Source: Sphingobium herbicidovorans (GTDB lineage Bacteria > Pseudomonadota > Alphaproteobacteria > Sphingomonadales > Sphingomonadaceae). From it: a DNA stretch of 64,000 nt. The position numbers and the translations under genes are program-made. Below, in pieces: positions 24,498-34,080 of this stretch (position 1 is the first letter of the stretch; each line of letters opens with the position of its first letter). The DNA lies in assembly GCF_002080435.1 (NCBI RefSeq), contig NZ_CP020538.1, positions 2,661,501 to 2,725,500 of the forward strand, in the 5' to 3' direction. Under the pieces are notes generated by a model. That model saw nothing but the letters and a program-made list of their open reading frames with translations, did not search any database and had not been told where the DNA came from.

Positions 24498-26680
24498 TGC
24501 TGACCGCGCTGGGCACCGCGATCGGCGGGCCGCTGGGCGGAGCCATCGGCGGCCTGATCGGCGGTAGTTTCGATCAGGCCGTGCTGTTCAAGCCGAAGGG
24601 GCGTGAAGGGCGGCGGCTGACCGACCTGCAATTGCAGACGTCAACCTATGGCGCGCAGATCCCCAAGCTGTTCGGCAGGATGCGCGCGGCTGGATCGGTC
24701 ATCTGGGCGACGGACCTGAAGGAAAAGCGGAACAAGAGCGGCGGCGGCAAGGGGCGGCCGAGCGTCACGAGCTACAGCTATTCGGCAAGTTTTGCTGTCG
24801 CCTTGTCCGCGCGCAAGGTGCGGGCGGTGCGGCGGATCTGGGCCGATGGCAATTTGTTGCGCGGGGCGGCGGGCGATTTCAAGACGGGGCTGAATGCGTT
24901 TCGGCTGCATTTGGGGGATGAGGATCAGGCTGCGGACCCGTTGATCGCGTCGGCGATGGGGGTTCCGCTGACGCCTGCGCATCGAGGGGTCGCCTATGCG
25001 GTGTTCGAAGATCTGCAACTTGCAGACTATGGCAACCGCATTCCTTCGCTGACGTTCGAGGTCGAGGCGGATGGGGGGCCGGTGACAATCGGGGCGGTGG
25101 CTTCGGACGTTAGCGGAGGCTTGCTTTACGCGGCGGTCGCCGGATCGGTCGATGGCTTTGCTGCGGGCGGAACGGATGTGAGCGACGCAATCGCTCCGCT
25201 GGCCGAGGCGTGGGATCTTGCGTTTGTCGCCGATGAGGACGGGCTGCGGCTGGCCGGTACGAGCGTCGTCGGACCGCCATCTGACATCGGCGCTGCCGTG
25301 CTGTGCAGGCGTATCAACGGGCGCGCCGTCGATCCTGTCGAACAATCCAGCGATGGCGCGGAAACCGTGCCGCTTTCCCTGTCGCTGCGCCATTATGACC
25401 CGGCGCGCGATTATCAGGCGGGGGTCCAGAGGGTGAGCCGCCCCGGCGCGGGCCGTGTCGAGCAGGGTATGGACCTACCCGTCACCATGTCCGGCAGCGC
25501 CGCACGGCAACTGGCGGCAAGGCGGTTGGGCCATGGTTGGGCCGGTCGATCGACGATGACGCTGCGCTGCGGCTGGGACGCGCTGCGCCATCAGCCGGGG
25601 GAGATCGCGACGGTTGAAGGGCTGCCGGGGCTTTGGCGGATCGAAGAGCGCGAATGGGAGGCGATGGCCGTGCGGCTGGCGCTGCGTCGGGTGCCGGGAG
25701 CGGGAGGCATATTGCCGCAGGGCGCGTCTTCCGGTGCGATCGTGCGGCAGTCGGATGCGCCGCATGGGCCGACGACGCTGATGCTGGTCGATCTGCCGCC
25801 CTTACGGGACGCGGCGGCCGTTGCGCCGTTGATCGTTGCGGCGGCGAGCGGCGGCGAAGGATGGAGGAACGCCGCCCTGTTCGCCATGAGCGATACGGGC
25901 GAGGCGGTTCCTGTGGGCTATGCCGCACCCCGCGCCGTGATGGGCCAGGCGGACGAGGCGCTGGGCGAAGGCAGTTGCACGCTGATCGACGCGGTCAACA
26001 GCCTGAACGTGACCCTGATTGCCGATGACATGGAACTGGACGACGCGGATGAAGCGGCCCTGGCGCAGGGGCGCAACCTTTGCCTCGTAGGCAGGGAACT
26101 GCTGCAATTTTCTCGCGCGGTGCAGACGGGCGCGGCCAGCTATCGGCTTGAGGGGCTGCGGCGCGGGCTTTGCGGCACCGAATGGGCGGTGGCCGCGCAT
26201 GTGGCCGGTGAGCGGTTCCTTTTGATCGAGGACGACCGGCTGGCTGAGCCCTATGCGGGGCAGGGAAGCAGTGAGATCGGTGGCATGCTGCGGCTGGCGG
26301 CCATCGGCATTGGAGACGCAGAGCCAGCGGAGGCGATGCTGACCGTCAGCGGAGAAGCCGTGACGCCGGTTTCGCCGGTCCACCTTCGCGCCGTGCCCGA
26401 TGGGACAGGCGGCTGGAACGTCAACTGGACGAGGCGGAGCCGGAACGGGTGGCGCTGGGCCAGCGGCGCTGATGTACCGCTGGGCGAGGAAAGCGAGCGT
26501 TATGAATTGCGCGTGCTGAGCGGCGGCAGCCTCCTCCGGCGGGTCGAAACGCTATCCCCGGACTGGGCATATGGCGCTGCGGCGGTAGCCGCCGATGGCG
26601 GGGGCGTCGTGACGATCGAAGTGCGACAGATCGGCGCATTCGCCCTTGGGCGGCCCGCGCGGATTGCCCTCACCCTTTGA
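24485..26680 (+). CDS. GTA gp15: baseplate/tail hub and fibre protein
   Basis: The 731-residue product begins MATLVLTALGTAIGGPLGGAIGGLIGG, then YGAQIPKLFGRMRAAGSVIW, the usual gp15 start, and ends in beta-rich repeats. It is clearly shorter than the RcGTA counterpart (about 1,300 residues), which contains a GTA TIM-barrel domain that I cannot see here. The ATG at 24485 is used; a start at 24461 is possible. Confidence 0.87.
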   Translation: MATLVLTALGTAIGGPLGGAIGGLIGGSFDQAVLFKPKGREGRRLTDLQLQTSTYGAQIPKLFGRMRAAGSVIWATDLKEKRNKSGGGKGRPSVTSYSYSASFAVALSARKVRAVRRIWADGNLLRGAAGDFKTGLNAFRLHLGDEDQAADPLIASAMGVPLTPAHRGVAYAVFEDLQLADYGNRIPSLTFEVEADGGPVTIGAVASDVSGGLLYAAVAGSVDGFAAGGTDVSDAIAPLAEAWDLAFVADEDGLRLAGTSVVGPPSDIGAAVLCRRINGRAVDPVEQSSDGAETVPLSLSLRHYDPARDYQAGVQRVSRPGAGRVEQGMDLPVTMSGSAARQLAARRLGHGWAGRSTMTLRCGWDALRHQPGEIATVEGLPGLWRIEEREWEAMAVRLALRRVPGAGGILPQGASSGAIVRQSDAPHGPTTLMLVDLPPLRDAAAVAPLIVAAASGGEGWRNAALFAMSDTGEAVPVGYAAPRAVMGQADEALGEGSCTLIDAVNSLNVTLIADDMELDDADEAALAQGRNLCLVGRELLQFSRAVQTGAASYRLEGLRRGLCGTEWAVAAHVAGERFLLIEDDRLAEPYAGQGSSEIGGMLRLAAIGIGDAEPAEAMLTVSGEAVTPVSPVHLRAVPDGTGGWNVNWTRRSRNGWRWASGADVPLGEESERYELRVLSGGSLLRRVETLSPDWAYGAAAVAADGGGVVTIEVRQIGAFALGRPARIALTL

Positions 26681-26710
26681 TACCCGAACAACTCGGAAAG
26701 GAAATTGGCC

Positions 26711-27214
26711 ATGACCATGGATGCGACCCCTCGCTGGATGCTGCCGCAGCTTTTTGCCGGGCAGGCGCAGAAGGAGGTTTTTCACAACGAGGCGCTGGTG
26801 CGGATCGACATGCTCCTGCATGGGCAGGCAGAGAGCGCGGACGAGGATTCTCCGCCGCCATCGCCCATGGTGGGACAGTGCTGGATCGTTGCGGCGGGCG
26901 CGACGGGCGACTGGGCAGGGCAGGATGGCGCGGTCGCCTGCTGGACAGAGGGCGGGTGGCGCTTCGTCACGCCGCGGGCGGGGTTGGCGCTCTGGGTCGC
27001 GGACAGGGGATATTCAATGGCGCACAATGACGGCGCATGGCGAAATTCGCCGGTCCGCGCCGACGGCTTTCATGTGGGCGGCGTGCGGGTCGTGGGTGCG
27101 CGGGAGGGCGCGATCCCGGCCCCCGCCGGGGGAAGTTCCGTCGACAGTGAGGCACGGGCTGCGATTGGTTCCATCCTGTCCGCAATGCGGAGCCATGGTT
27201 TGATCGAGCCATGA
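26711..27214 (+). CDS. DUF2793 protein, GTA-associated
   Basis: The 167-residue product (RWMLPQLFAGQAQKEVFHNEALVRIDMLLHG, GQCWIVAAGATGDWAG, WRFVTPRAGLALWVADRG) matches DUF2793, found at the ends of alphaproteobacterial GTA and prophage tail regions. Its role is probably fibre or receptor binding (inference). GGAAAGGAAA precedes the ATG at 26711. It closes the cluster. Confidence 0.85.
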   Translation: MTMDATPRWMLPQLFAGQAQKEVFHNEALVRIDMLLHGQAESADEDSPPPSPMVGQCWIVAAGATGDWAGQDGAVACWTEGGWRFVTPRAGLALWVADRGYSMAHNDGAWRNSPVRADGFHVGGVRVVGAREGAIPAPAGGSSVDSEARAAIGSILSAMRSHGLIEP

Positions 27215-27320
27215 CTTGCCGATGTCCGGTTATTACAATGCGTGGCCACAGAAATGCTTAATCTACCGGGTCATACGTCGGCCATGATGCATTTGTGCAA
27301 CAGTTTCACCAAATGTGGAC

Positions 27321-27349
27321 TTGCCATGAAACTTTCTTGCCGATACATG
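27321..27349 (+). promoter_or_regulatory. Possible ompA promoter
   Basis: TTGCCA and TACATG are spaced by 17 bases and end 42 bases before the ompA ATG. The -10 is weak. The rest of 27215-27391 holds no other feature I can name. Confidence 0.3.
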
Positions 27350-27391
27350 GTTTCAGCAGTCCTTCGTGACACTTTTGAAAGGGGAATTCAG

Positions 27392-28480
27392 ATGCGGAAG
27401 CTTGCCCTCGCGGCTGCGCTTGCGACCACCGTCTTGGCCACACCGGCCTTGGCGCGTGATAACAGCTGGTACATTGGTATCCACTCAGGCGTCGTTCTTG
27501 TCGAAGACCAGGACATCACCTTCACCCCCGGCTTCGATCCCAACACCGGCGCCCCCACTGCCAGCAGCACGCTGGAAGATGTGGACTATCACAAGGGTTG
27601 GGACGGCGACGCCGTCATCGGTTACGACTTCGGTGGTTTCCGTCTGGAAGCCGAAGCTGGCTACAAGCGCGCCAAGGTCGATCTCGACAAGAGCGGCTTC
27701 GGCGGTTCGGCGTCGGCTCTGTCGTTCATGCTGAACGGCCTGCTTGACTTCGGTTCGGACGATGGCCTGCAGGGCTTCGTCGGCGGCGGTGTAGGCGTTT
27801 CGCGCGCCAAGCTGGCCAACGACCTGGTCAATGACAGCGACACCGGCTTCGCCTGGCAGGCTCTTGCTGGCGTTCGCTACCCGCTGACCAACAACCTCGA
27901 CGTGTCGTTGAAGTATCGCTTCTTCAACCAGGACGACATCAACCTCGTCCCGGCATACACCACGGCTGTTGGCGTTGCTGGCGGTGACGTCGAAACCAAG
28001 CTGCGCACCCACAGCCTGCTGCTGGGTCTGACCTACAACTTCGGTGGTGAACCGGCTGCTCCGCCGCCGCCCCCGCCGCCGCCCCCGCCGCCCCCGCCGC
28101 CCCCGCCGCCGCCTCCGCCGGTCGCTGAGTGCAGCCCTGGGCCGTACATCGTGTTCTTCGAATGGGACAAGTCGGACGTCACGCCTGACGCCGCCACCAT
28201 TCTGGACAACGCGGTTTCCGCCTACAGCAACTGCGGCAGCGCCCAGGTCATGCTGGCAGGCTATGCGGACCGTTCGGGTTCGGCCTCGTACAACGTCGGT
28301 CTGTCGCAGCGCCGTGCTGACGCAGTCAAGGCCTACATGGCGTCGAAGGGTATCCCTGACGGCGTGATGACGACCCAGGCGTTCGGTGAATCGAACCCCC
28401 GCGTCGAAACCGCCGACGGTGTTCGCGAACTGCAGAACCGTCGCGTGGAAATCACCTACGGTCCGGGTTCGGGCATGTAA
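27392..28480 (+). CDS. OmpA-family outer membrane protein
   Basis: The 362-residue product has a signal peptide (MRKLALAAALATTVLATPALA), an eight-strand barrel (WYIGIHSGVV, VIGYDFGGFRLEAEAGYKR, LLLGLTYNFGG), a linker of 20 consecutive prolines and an OmpA-C peptidoglycan-binding domain (YIVFFEWDKSDV, GYADRSGSASYNVGLSQRRADAVKAYM, NRRVEITY). It anchors the outer membrane to the wall and is probably abundant. Start at 27392 with AAGGGG upstream; a longer frame runs through the promoter region. A strong terminator follows. Confidence 0.95.
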   Translation: MRKLALAAALATTVLATPALARDNSWYIGIHSGVVLVEDQDITFTPGFDPNTGAPTASSTLEDVDYHKGWDGDAVIGYDFGGFRLEAEAGYKRAKVDLDKSGFGGSASALSFMLNGLLDFGSDDGLQGFVGGGVGVSRAKLANDLVNDSDTGFAWQALAGVRYPLTNNLDVSLKYRFFNQDDINLVPAYTTAVGVAGGDVETKLRTHSLLLGLTYNFGGEPAAPPPPPPPPPPPPPPPPPPPPVAECSPGPYIVFFEWDKSDVTPDAATILDNAVSAYSNCGSAQVMLAGYADRSGSASYNVGLSQRRADAVKAYMASKGIPDGVMTTQAFGESNPRVETADGVRELQNRRVEITYGPGSGM

Positions 28481-28515
28481 GCAATTTCCATCCTTGCGGG
28501 TGGGAACAAGGTCGA

Positions 28516-28543
28516 GGGGCTGGTCGAAAGACCGGCCCCTTTT
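28516..28543 (+). terminator. Intrinsic terminator of ompA
   Basis: Arms 28516-28525 and 28530-28539 pair around a GAAA tetraloop and are followed by TTTT, 36 bases after the ompA stop. Confidence 0.85.
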
Positions 28544-28814
28544 CCTTTGGCTCGATCGAGATAGGACAGGCTCTCTCGCGGGGTGTGGTTGACGCGTGAT
28601 CCGACAATGCTGATCCGGATCATGCTCCCTATATCCTGGGTTGGCGCATTTTCCCGGCCAGCAGGTGATGCCACCGGCTTCGAAAAAGCTCCCATGCTGT
28701 TTTCAGGGAATGAGCCGGACAAAGTTCAGCTGGCCTGGAAATGGCGATTATATCCGCAACAAACCGCTTTTCATCGCGTTCGTTATTCATGCTTTGCCGG
28801 GAGTTGAATTTATC

Positions 28815-29366
28815 ATGAAAAATGTCCCCCTTGTCTTTGCATTGTCGATGGCGGCCAGCCTTTCCGCTTGCGCGAGTGCGGATAGCGGCGCTGTAAATTC
28901 GGGATCTGGCTCTACGGCCAGCGCGCGGGCCGCCTTGCTGGCGGCGGATGGATCATCCCGTGGCGACGCGACGGTGACGGAAATGGCAGACGGTCTGCAT
29001 GTTGCGGTGCGCGCGACCGGCGTGTCGCCTGGCGTTCATGCGGTTCATGTGCATATGACCGGAACCTGCACGCCCCCGGATTTCAACAGCGCAGGCGGGC
29101 ATTGGAATCCCACGGGCCGACAGCATGGCAGGGATAACCCGGCTGGCATGCACATGGGCGACATGCCCAACATGACCGCAGCGGCCGATGGTACGGGAAC
29201 GATGGAATATGTCATTCCGGGCGGCACGCTGCGTTCGGGCGCCCATCCCTTGCTGGATGCAGATGGCGCTGCGGTCGTGATTCATGCGCAGGCCGATGAC
29301 AATAAGAGCGATCCTGCCGGAAATGCGGGCGGGCGCATCGCATGCGGGATATTGTCCGCGGGCTGA
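28815..29366 (+). CDS. Cu/Zn superoxide dismutase-family lipoprotein
   Basis: The 183-residue product has a lipoprotein signal (MKNVPLVFALSMAASLSACAS). The SOD fold residues are present: HAVHVHMTGTC (two copper His), GGHWNPTGRQHG and GMHMGDMPN (zinc ligands) and AAVVIHAQADD (last copper His). It would detoxify superoxide in the periplasm. The 270 bases upstream to the ompA terminator hold no other gene I can support. Confidence 0.9.
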   Translation: MKNVPLVFALSMAASLSACASADSGAVNSGSGSTASARAALLAADGSSRGDATVTEMADGLHVAVRATGVSPGVHAVHVHMTGTCTPPDFNSAGGHWNPTGRQHGRDNPAGMHMGDMPNMTAAADGTGTMEYVIPGGTLRSGAHPLLDADGAAVVIHAQADDNKSDPAGNAGGRIACGILSAG

Positions 29367-29388
29367 TCGGCTTCGTGTCTGCGGACGC

Positions 29389-29934
29389 CTAAAGCCGCTG
29401 CGGGGCTGCCGGGTAGACAGCGCCAACATCATAACGCGCTCCTGCCTGCGTCAGATGGCTTTCGAAGAGAATGAATCTGTCGATCAGGAAGGGAGGGCTG
29501 GAAAGCGCTGCGTTGTTGGACAGGAAGCTGTCCGTCATGCCGCCGGATCGGCTGAAACGGGCGAGAGTGATATGGGGCAGATAGGCGCGTTGATCCGCTG
29601 GAAAGCCGGCATCGACGCAGGCGCGGTCGATCTTGCGGTGGAGTTGGGTGAGGGAATCGCGGGGTTGTACGCCGGCCCACAGGGCGTCGATCCGTCCCCT
29701 CCGGTCGAATTGACCGACGCCTGACAGCGAGATCGGGAAAGGGGCGAAGCGGATCGTCGCCAGCGCGGCGGCCAGATCGTCAGCTCGACGCGGATCGGTG
29801 TCGCCGACAAAGCGCAAGGTGAGGTGCAATTGATCATCATCCTGCCACCGCGCGCCCGGAACGCCACCCATGACCGACAAAAGCCTGGCCCGAATGTCCG
29901 CAGGCGGACGGATGGCTATGAAGAGACGGTGCAT
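29389..29934 (-). CDS. thpR: RNA 2',3'-cyclic phosphodiesterase
   Basis: The 181-residue protein belongs to the 2H phosphoesterase family, with both HxTx motifs (LHLTLRFVG and LPHITLARF) and the start MHRLFIAIRPP. It opens 2',3'-cyclic phosphates on RNA. It converges with the SOD gene and diverges from the BI-1 gene. Confidence 0.92.
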   Translation of the reverse strand: MHRLFIAIRPPADIRARLLSVMGGVPGARWQDDDQLHLTLRFVGDTDPRRADDLAAALATIRFAPFPISLSGVGQFDRRGRIDALWAGVQPRDSLTQLHRKIDRACVDAGFPADQRAYLPHITLARFSRSGGMTDSFLSNNAALSSPPFLIDRFILFESHLTQAGARYDVGAVYPAAPQRL

Positions 29935-29982
29935 ATTGCCGATATAGGAATGCCCATGTCATTGACTATGGCGGGTGGTCAC

Positions 29983-30011
29983 TTGAATTGCTCGCAAGAT
30001 AGGGCGATAAT
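29983..30011 (+). promoter_or_regulatory. Sigma70-type promoter for the BI-1 gene
   Basis: TTGAAT and GATAAT with a 17-base spacer, followed by AAGGAGAA close to the ATG at 30053. Leader would be about 35 bases. Confidence 0.6.
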
Positions 30012-30052
30012 AGACAGACCGGTGGATATGTGCCGGCGAAGGAGAATATCTC

Positions 30053-30787
30053 ATGGCCAATTGGTCTGATCCCCGCTCGGGCGTAGCCGGCTTCGGCGGG
30101 ACGACGGTAGCGCGTGGTGAGGCGTTCGACGCCGGTCTGCGCAGCTATATGCTGTCGGTTTACAATTATATGGCGAGCGGCGTGCTTCTGACCGGCATTG
30201 TCGCGATGCTGTTTGCCTCGAGTGGGCTGGCCGCTCAAATATTGATGGGCCCCGGCATTCTGAAATATGTCATCATGTTCGCGCCGCTGGCCTTTGTCAT
30301 GGTGCTGAGCTTTGGCATCAACCGGCTGTCGACGGTGACTGCGCAGGCGCTTTATTGGGCTTACGCGGCGGTGATGGGGCTTTCGCTCTCATCCATCCTG
30401 CTGGTTTATACCGGAACCTCTGTCGCGCAGACCTTCTTCGCAACGGCGGCGGCTTTCGCTGGCCTTAGCCTGTGGGGATACACCACGAAAAAGGATCTGT
30501 CGGGCTTTGGCACCTTCCTGATCATGGGTGTGGTTGGCCTGTTGGTTGCCTCGCTCATCAACCTTTTCATGCGCTCCAGCGCGATGGATATGGTGATCAG
30601 CTTCATCGGTGTGCTGCTGTTTGCGGGCCTGACCGCCTATGACACGCAGAAGATCAAGAGCATCTATGTCCATGTCGCGGGCACGGAGATGGTTGGCAAG
30701 TCGGTGGTGATGGGGGCGCTGAACCTCTATCTCGACTTCATCAACATGTTCCTGTTCCTGCTGCGCTTCATGGGCAATCGCGATTGA
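30053..30787 (+). CDS. Bax inhibitor-1/YccA-family membrane protein
   Basis: The 244-residue protein has about seven hydrophobic segments and the BI-1 features: a soluble N-terminus, MLSVYNYMASGVLLTGIVAM, GLSLSSILLVYTG, and the final AYDTQKIKSIY followed by NLYLDFINMFLFLLRFMG. Homologues act as pH-sensitive calcium leak channels or interact with FtsH; the bacterial role is not settled. Confidence 0.92.
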   Translation: MANWSDPRSGVAGFGGTTVARGEAFDAGLRSYMLSVYNYMASGVLLTGIVAMLFASSGLAAQILMGPGILKYVIMFAPLAFVMVLSFGINRLSTVTAQALYWAYAAVMGLSLSSILLVYTGTSVAQTFFATAAAFAGLSLWGYTTKKDLSGFGTFLIMGVVGLLVASLINLFMRSSAMDMVISFIGVLLFAGLTAYDTQKIKSIYVHVAGTEMVGKSVVMGALNLYLDFINMFLFLLRFMGNRD

Positions 30788-30812
30788 TCGCGACAGCATA
30801 GCGACCTTCGAC

Positions 30813-30843
30813 AAAGGCCCGGCGGATCCTTCGCCGGGCCTTT
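30813..30843. terminator. Bidirectional intrinsic terminator between BI-1 and GST genes
   Basis: A 12-base perfect stem (30813-30824 with 30832-30843) with A- and T-runs at its base lies between two convergent genes. Confidence 0.8.
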
Positions 30844-30846
30844 CGT

Positions 30847-31476
30847 TCATTCGGCCCTTTTCATCTGGGCGATCAGCGCGCCATCCATTTCCTTTTGCCG
30901 CTTGTAAGCGGGGCGTTCGCGCAGGCGGTCGGCATAGGCTTCGAAAGCCGGTCGCGATGGCATGGTGCCGAAGGTCAGGCCCCAATCCACCTGTGCGCCG
31001 ACATAGACATCGGCCGCCGTGAACTGATCGCCGCAAATCCATGCCGGTACTGAAACCGCGCGTTCCAGTGCGTCGATGCTATGATCGAATGTCCCATAGC
31101 CCGCCATGCGATCGCGCCCCTCGGGCACGACGAAGCCCAAAGCCTTGTTGGTGACAGCTGCTTCCACGGGCCCCGCGGCGAAAAAGAGCCAGCGGTAATA
31201 GTCGGATCTATCGCTGACGGCTGGAGCCAGTCGGGCATCGGGGAAAGCGTCCGCGAGATAGGCGCATATCGCGGCTGCTTCGGTGACGACCTTGCCGCGA
31301 TGAACGATTGCCGGGACTTTGCCCATTGGATTGATCGCCAGATAGTCGGCGGATTTCATGCCGTCGCTGTAATCCAGCACCACCGTCTCATAGGGCTGAC
31401 CGACTTCCTCCAGCATCCAGCGGGCGATCTGTCCGCGCGACATGGGGTTGGTGTAAAGAGTGATGTCTGCGGGCAT
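30847..31476 (-). CDS. Glutathione S-transferase family protein
   Basis: The 209-residue product has the thioredoxin-like domain (ITLYTNPMSRGQIARWMLEEVG, MGKVPAIVHRGKVVTEAAAICAYLA) and C-terminal helical domain (QFTAADVYVGAQVDWG). Substrate unknown. Distinct from the GST at 11135. Confidence 0.92.
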   Translation of the reverse strand: MPADITLYTNPMSRGQIARWMLEEVGQPYETVVLDYSDGMKSADYLAINPMGKVPAIVHRGKVVTEAAAICAYLADAFPDARLAPAVSDRSDYYRWLFFAAGPVEAAVTNKALGFVVPEGRDRMAGYGTFDHSIDALERAVSVPAWICGDQFTAADVYVGAQVDWGLTFGTMPSRPAFEAYADRLRERPAYKRQKEMDGALIAQMKRAE

Positions 31477-31552
31477 GCGCGAGGCTCCTTGGACCGGGGG
31501 GCGAGGGGAGGTGATCCTGCTGCCGACGATAGGGCAGCGCGGACATAGTGAA

Positions 31553-31578
31553 AAGGGCGGCCCGTGAGAGCCGCCCTT
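31553..31578 (-). terminator. Intrinsic terminator of clpA
   Basis: A 9-base GC-rich stem with loop of eight (31553-31561 with 31570-31578), followed by TT on the minus strand, 28 bases after the clpA stop. Confidence 0.65.
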
Positions 31579-31605
31579 CCTTGTTTCACGATCGGTTCGC
31601 GAGGG

Positions 31606-33924
31606 TTATTTCGCGGACTCTGCGGGCTTGGCCTTGCCACCCTTCTTGCCCTTTTTGGGGGCTGCGGGGGTGATTTCGAAGGCGAGGGCCTCGTCCTTCA
31701 GCCGGACATGGACTTCGCCGCCATGCACCAGCTTGCCGAACAGCAGTTCCTCGGCCAGCGGCTGCTTGATCTTTTCCTGCATCAGGCGGCCCATCGGGCG
31801 CGCGCCATACAGCTTGTCATAGCCTTTCTTGGTCAGCCAGCTCTTGGCCTCATCATCGAGGGTGATGTGGACATCGCGGTCGGCCAGCTGCAATTCGAGC
31901 TGGAGCACGAACTTATCGATAACCCGCGCGACAATTTCCGGCGGCAGATAGCCAAACGGAACGATGGCATCGAGACGGTTGCGGAATTCCGGGGTGAAGA
32001 GCTTTTTCACCGCATCTTCCTGCGCATCCTCTCGGGTGATTTCGCCAAAGCCGATGCTTTCCTTCGCCATGTCCGACGCACCGGCATTGGTGGTCATGAT
32101 GAGGATAGTGTTGCGGAAATCCACCGTCTTGCCGTGGTGATCGGTCAGGCGGCCATTGTCCATCACCTGCAACAGGATGTTGAACAGGTCGGGATGCGCC
32201 TTCTCGATTTCGTCCAGAAGCAGCACGCTGTGCGGATTCTGATCAACCGCGTCGGTGAGCAGGCCGCCCTGGTCATAGCCGACATAGCCCGGAGGCGCGC
32301 CGATCAGGCGGCTAACGGAATGCCGTTCCATATATTCCGACATGTCGAACCGCTGGAGCGGAATGCCGAGCAGCGTTGCGAGTTGACGCGCGACCTCTGT
32401 CTTGCCGACACCGGTGGGGCCGGAGAAGAGATAGTTGCCGATCGGCTTGTCAGGATCCCGCAGGCCCGCCCGCGACAGCTTGATCGCGGAGGACAGCACC
32501 TCGATCGCCCGGTCCTGACCGAAGACGACGCGCTTCAGGTCGGTGTCGAGCGAACCCAGCACCGACTTGTCGTCGGCCGACACGGTCTTGGGAGGGATAC
32601 GCGCCATGGTGGCGATGACCTGCTCGATCTCCTTGGGCGTGATCGTCTTCTTCCGCTTTGACGGGACAACCAGCATCTGCATCGCGCCGACTTCGTCGAT
32701 CACGTCGATCGCCTTGTCAGGCAGCTTGCGGTCGTTGATGTACCGCGCCGACAACTCCACCGCCGCCTTGATCGCGTCCGGGGTGTATTTGACGTTATGA
32801 TGCTCCTCGAACGCGCTCCGAAGGCCGGCGAGGATCTTGATCGTATCCTCAACCGTCGGTTCGTTGACGTCGATCTTCTGGAACCGGCGCAGCAGGGCGC
32901 GGTCTTTTTCGAAATGGTTGCGGAATTCCTTGTAGGTGGTGGAACCGATGCAACGGATCGTGCCGCCCGACAGCGCGGGCTTCAGGAGGTTCGACGCATC
33001 CATCGCGCCGCCGCTGGTCGCGCCCGCGCCGATGACCGTGTGGATCTCATCGATGAAGAGAACCGCGTGCGGCATCTTTTCAAGTTCGGTGACGACCGCC
33101 TTCAGGCGTTCTTCAAAATCGCCGCGATAACGGGTGCCAGCCAGCAGCGCGCCCATGTCGAGCGAATAGATCACCGCTTCCTTGAGGACATCGGGAACGT
33201 CGCCCTCGACGATCTTGCGCGCAAGGCCTTCCGCGATGGCGGTCTTGCCCACGCCCGGATCGCCCACATAGAGCGGGTTGTTCTTTGACCGGCGGCACAG
33301 GATCTGGATGGTCCGGTCGACTTCGGAAGCGCGACCGATCAGCGGGTCAACCTTGCCCCGCGCCGCCTTCTCATTGAGGTTGACCGTGAACTGCTCCAAG
33401 GCACTGTCCTTTTTGCCCTTGCTGTCCTGCGTCTTCTTTTCCTCTTCCTGCGCGCCTTTGGTTTCGCGGGTTTCGGGCGCTGCCGTGCCCTTGCCCACGC
33501 CATGGCTGATATAGCTTACCGCATCGAGGCGGCTCATATCCTGCTGCTGGAGGAAATAGACGGCATAGCTCTCACGCTCAGAGAAAAGCGCGACGAGGAC
33601 ATTGGCTCCCGTCACTTCATCCTTGCCCGAGGACTGGACATGCAGGATCGCGCGTTGAACGACGCGCTGGAAGCCGCTGGTGGGGGAAGGGTCGCTGGAA
33701 CCCTCGACCTTGAGGCTATCGAGTTCGCTGTCGAGATATTGGGTGACTGCATCGCCGAGTTCGCCAAGCTCCACGCCGCAGGCCTGCATCACCTTTGACG
33801 CATGTTCGTCATCGATCAGCGCAAGAAGCAGATGCTCCAGCGTGGCATATTCGTGACGACGCTCGGACGCATGGGTCAGCGCGTTGTGCAGGGTGGTTTC
33901 AAGGGCGGGTGCAAAAGATGGCAT
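31606..33924 (-). CDS. clpA: ATP-dependent Clp protease ATP-binding subunit ClpA
   Basis: The 772-residue protein has the double Clp-N repeat (about 1-145), a first AAA domain with GDPGVGKT, and a second with GPTGVGKT. The ClpP-docking loop IGFGE is present. It ends in a Lys/Ala-rich tail (KKGKKGGKAKPAESAK). ClpA unfolds substrates for ClpP. Start at 33924 matches family N-termini (MPSFAPALETTLHNAL); a longer frame to 33996 exists. No clpS is adjacent. Confidence 0.96.
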   Translation of the reverse strand: MPSFAPALETTLHNALTHASERRHEYATLEHLLLALIDDEHASKVMQACGVELGELGDAVTQYLDSELDSLKVEGSSDPSPTSGFQRVVQRAILHVQSSGKDEVTGANVLVALFSERESYAVYFLQQQDMSRLDAVSYISHGVGKGTAAPETRETKGAQEEEKKTQDSKGKKDSALEQFTVNLNEKAARGKVDPLIGRASEVDRTIQILCRRSKNNPLYVGDPGVGKTAIAEGLARKIVEGDVPDVLKEAVIYSLDMGALLAGTRYRGDFEERLKAVVTELEKMPHAVLFIDEIHTVIGAGATSGGAMDASNLLKPALSGGTIRCIGSTTYKEFRNHFEKDRALLRRFQKIDVNEPTVEDTIKILAGLRSAFEEHHNVKYTPDAIKAAVELSARYINDRKLPDKAIDVIDEVGAMQMLVVPSKRKKTITPKEIEQVIATMARIPPKTVSADDKSVLGSLDTDLKRVVFGQDRAIEVLSSAIKLSRAGLRDPDKPIGNYLFSGPTGVGKTEVARQLATLLGIPLQRFDMSEYMERHSVSRLIGAPPGYVGYDQGGLLTDAVDQNPHSVLLLDEIEKAHPDLFNILLQVMDNGRLTDHHGKTVDFRNTILIMTTNAGASDMAKESIGFGEITREDAQEDAVKKLFTPEFRNRLDAIVPFGYLPPEIVARVIDKFVLQLELQLADRDVHITLDDEAKSWLTKKGYDKLYGARPMGRLMQEKIKQPLAEELLFGKLVHGGEVHVRLKDEALAFEITPAAPKKGKKGGKAKPAESAK

Positions 33925-34080
33925 GTCTATACTACTCCTGGCCCCAAAGAGGGACGGTGTTGAACCATATGTCGGCATTGCTCGACGGTTGATCAAGGAG
34001 GGGCCCTCGATCGCCGGAATTGCCAGACTGCCCGTGCCCGGAGAAACCCTTGTCAGGGCCGCAGAGGGCGGGGCGCAGGT

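Noticed and set aside
11941..27214. Ordinary prophage
   Set aside because: Gene order and sizes match a GTA (short tape measure, gp10/gp10.1, DUF2163, peptidase, gp15) and there is no integrase, repressor, replication or lysis module within the cluster.
27242..27391. Upstream extension of the OmpA frame
   Set aside because: The extension covers the promoter region and would hide the clear signal peptide starting at 27392.
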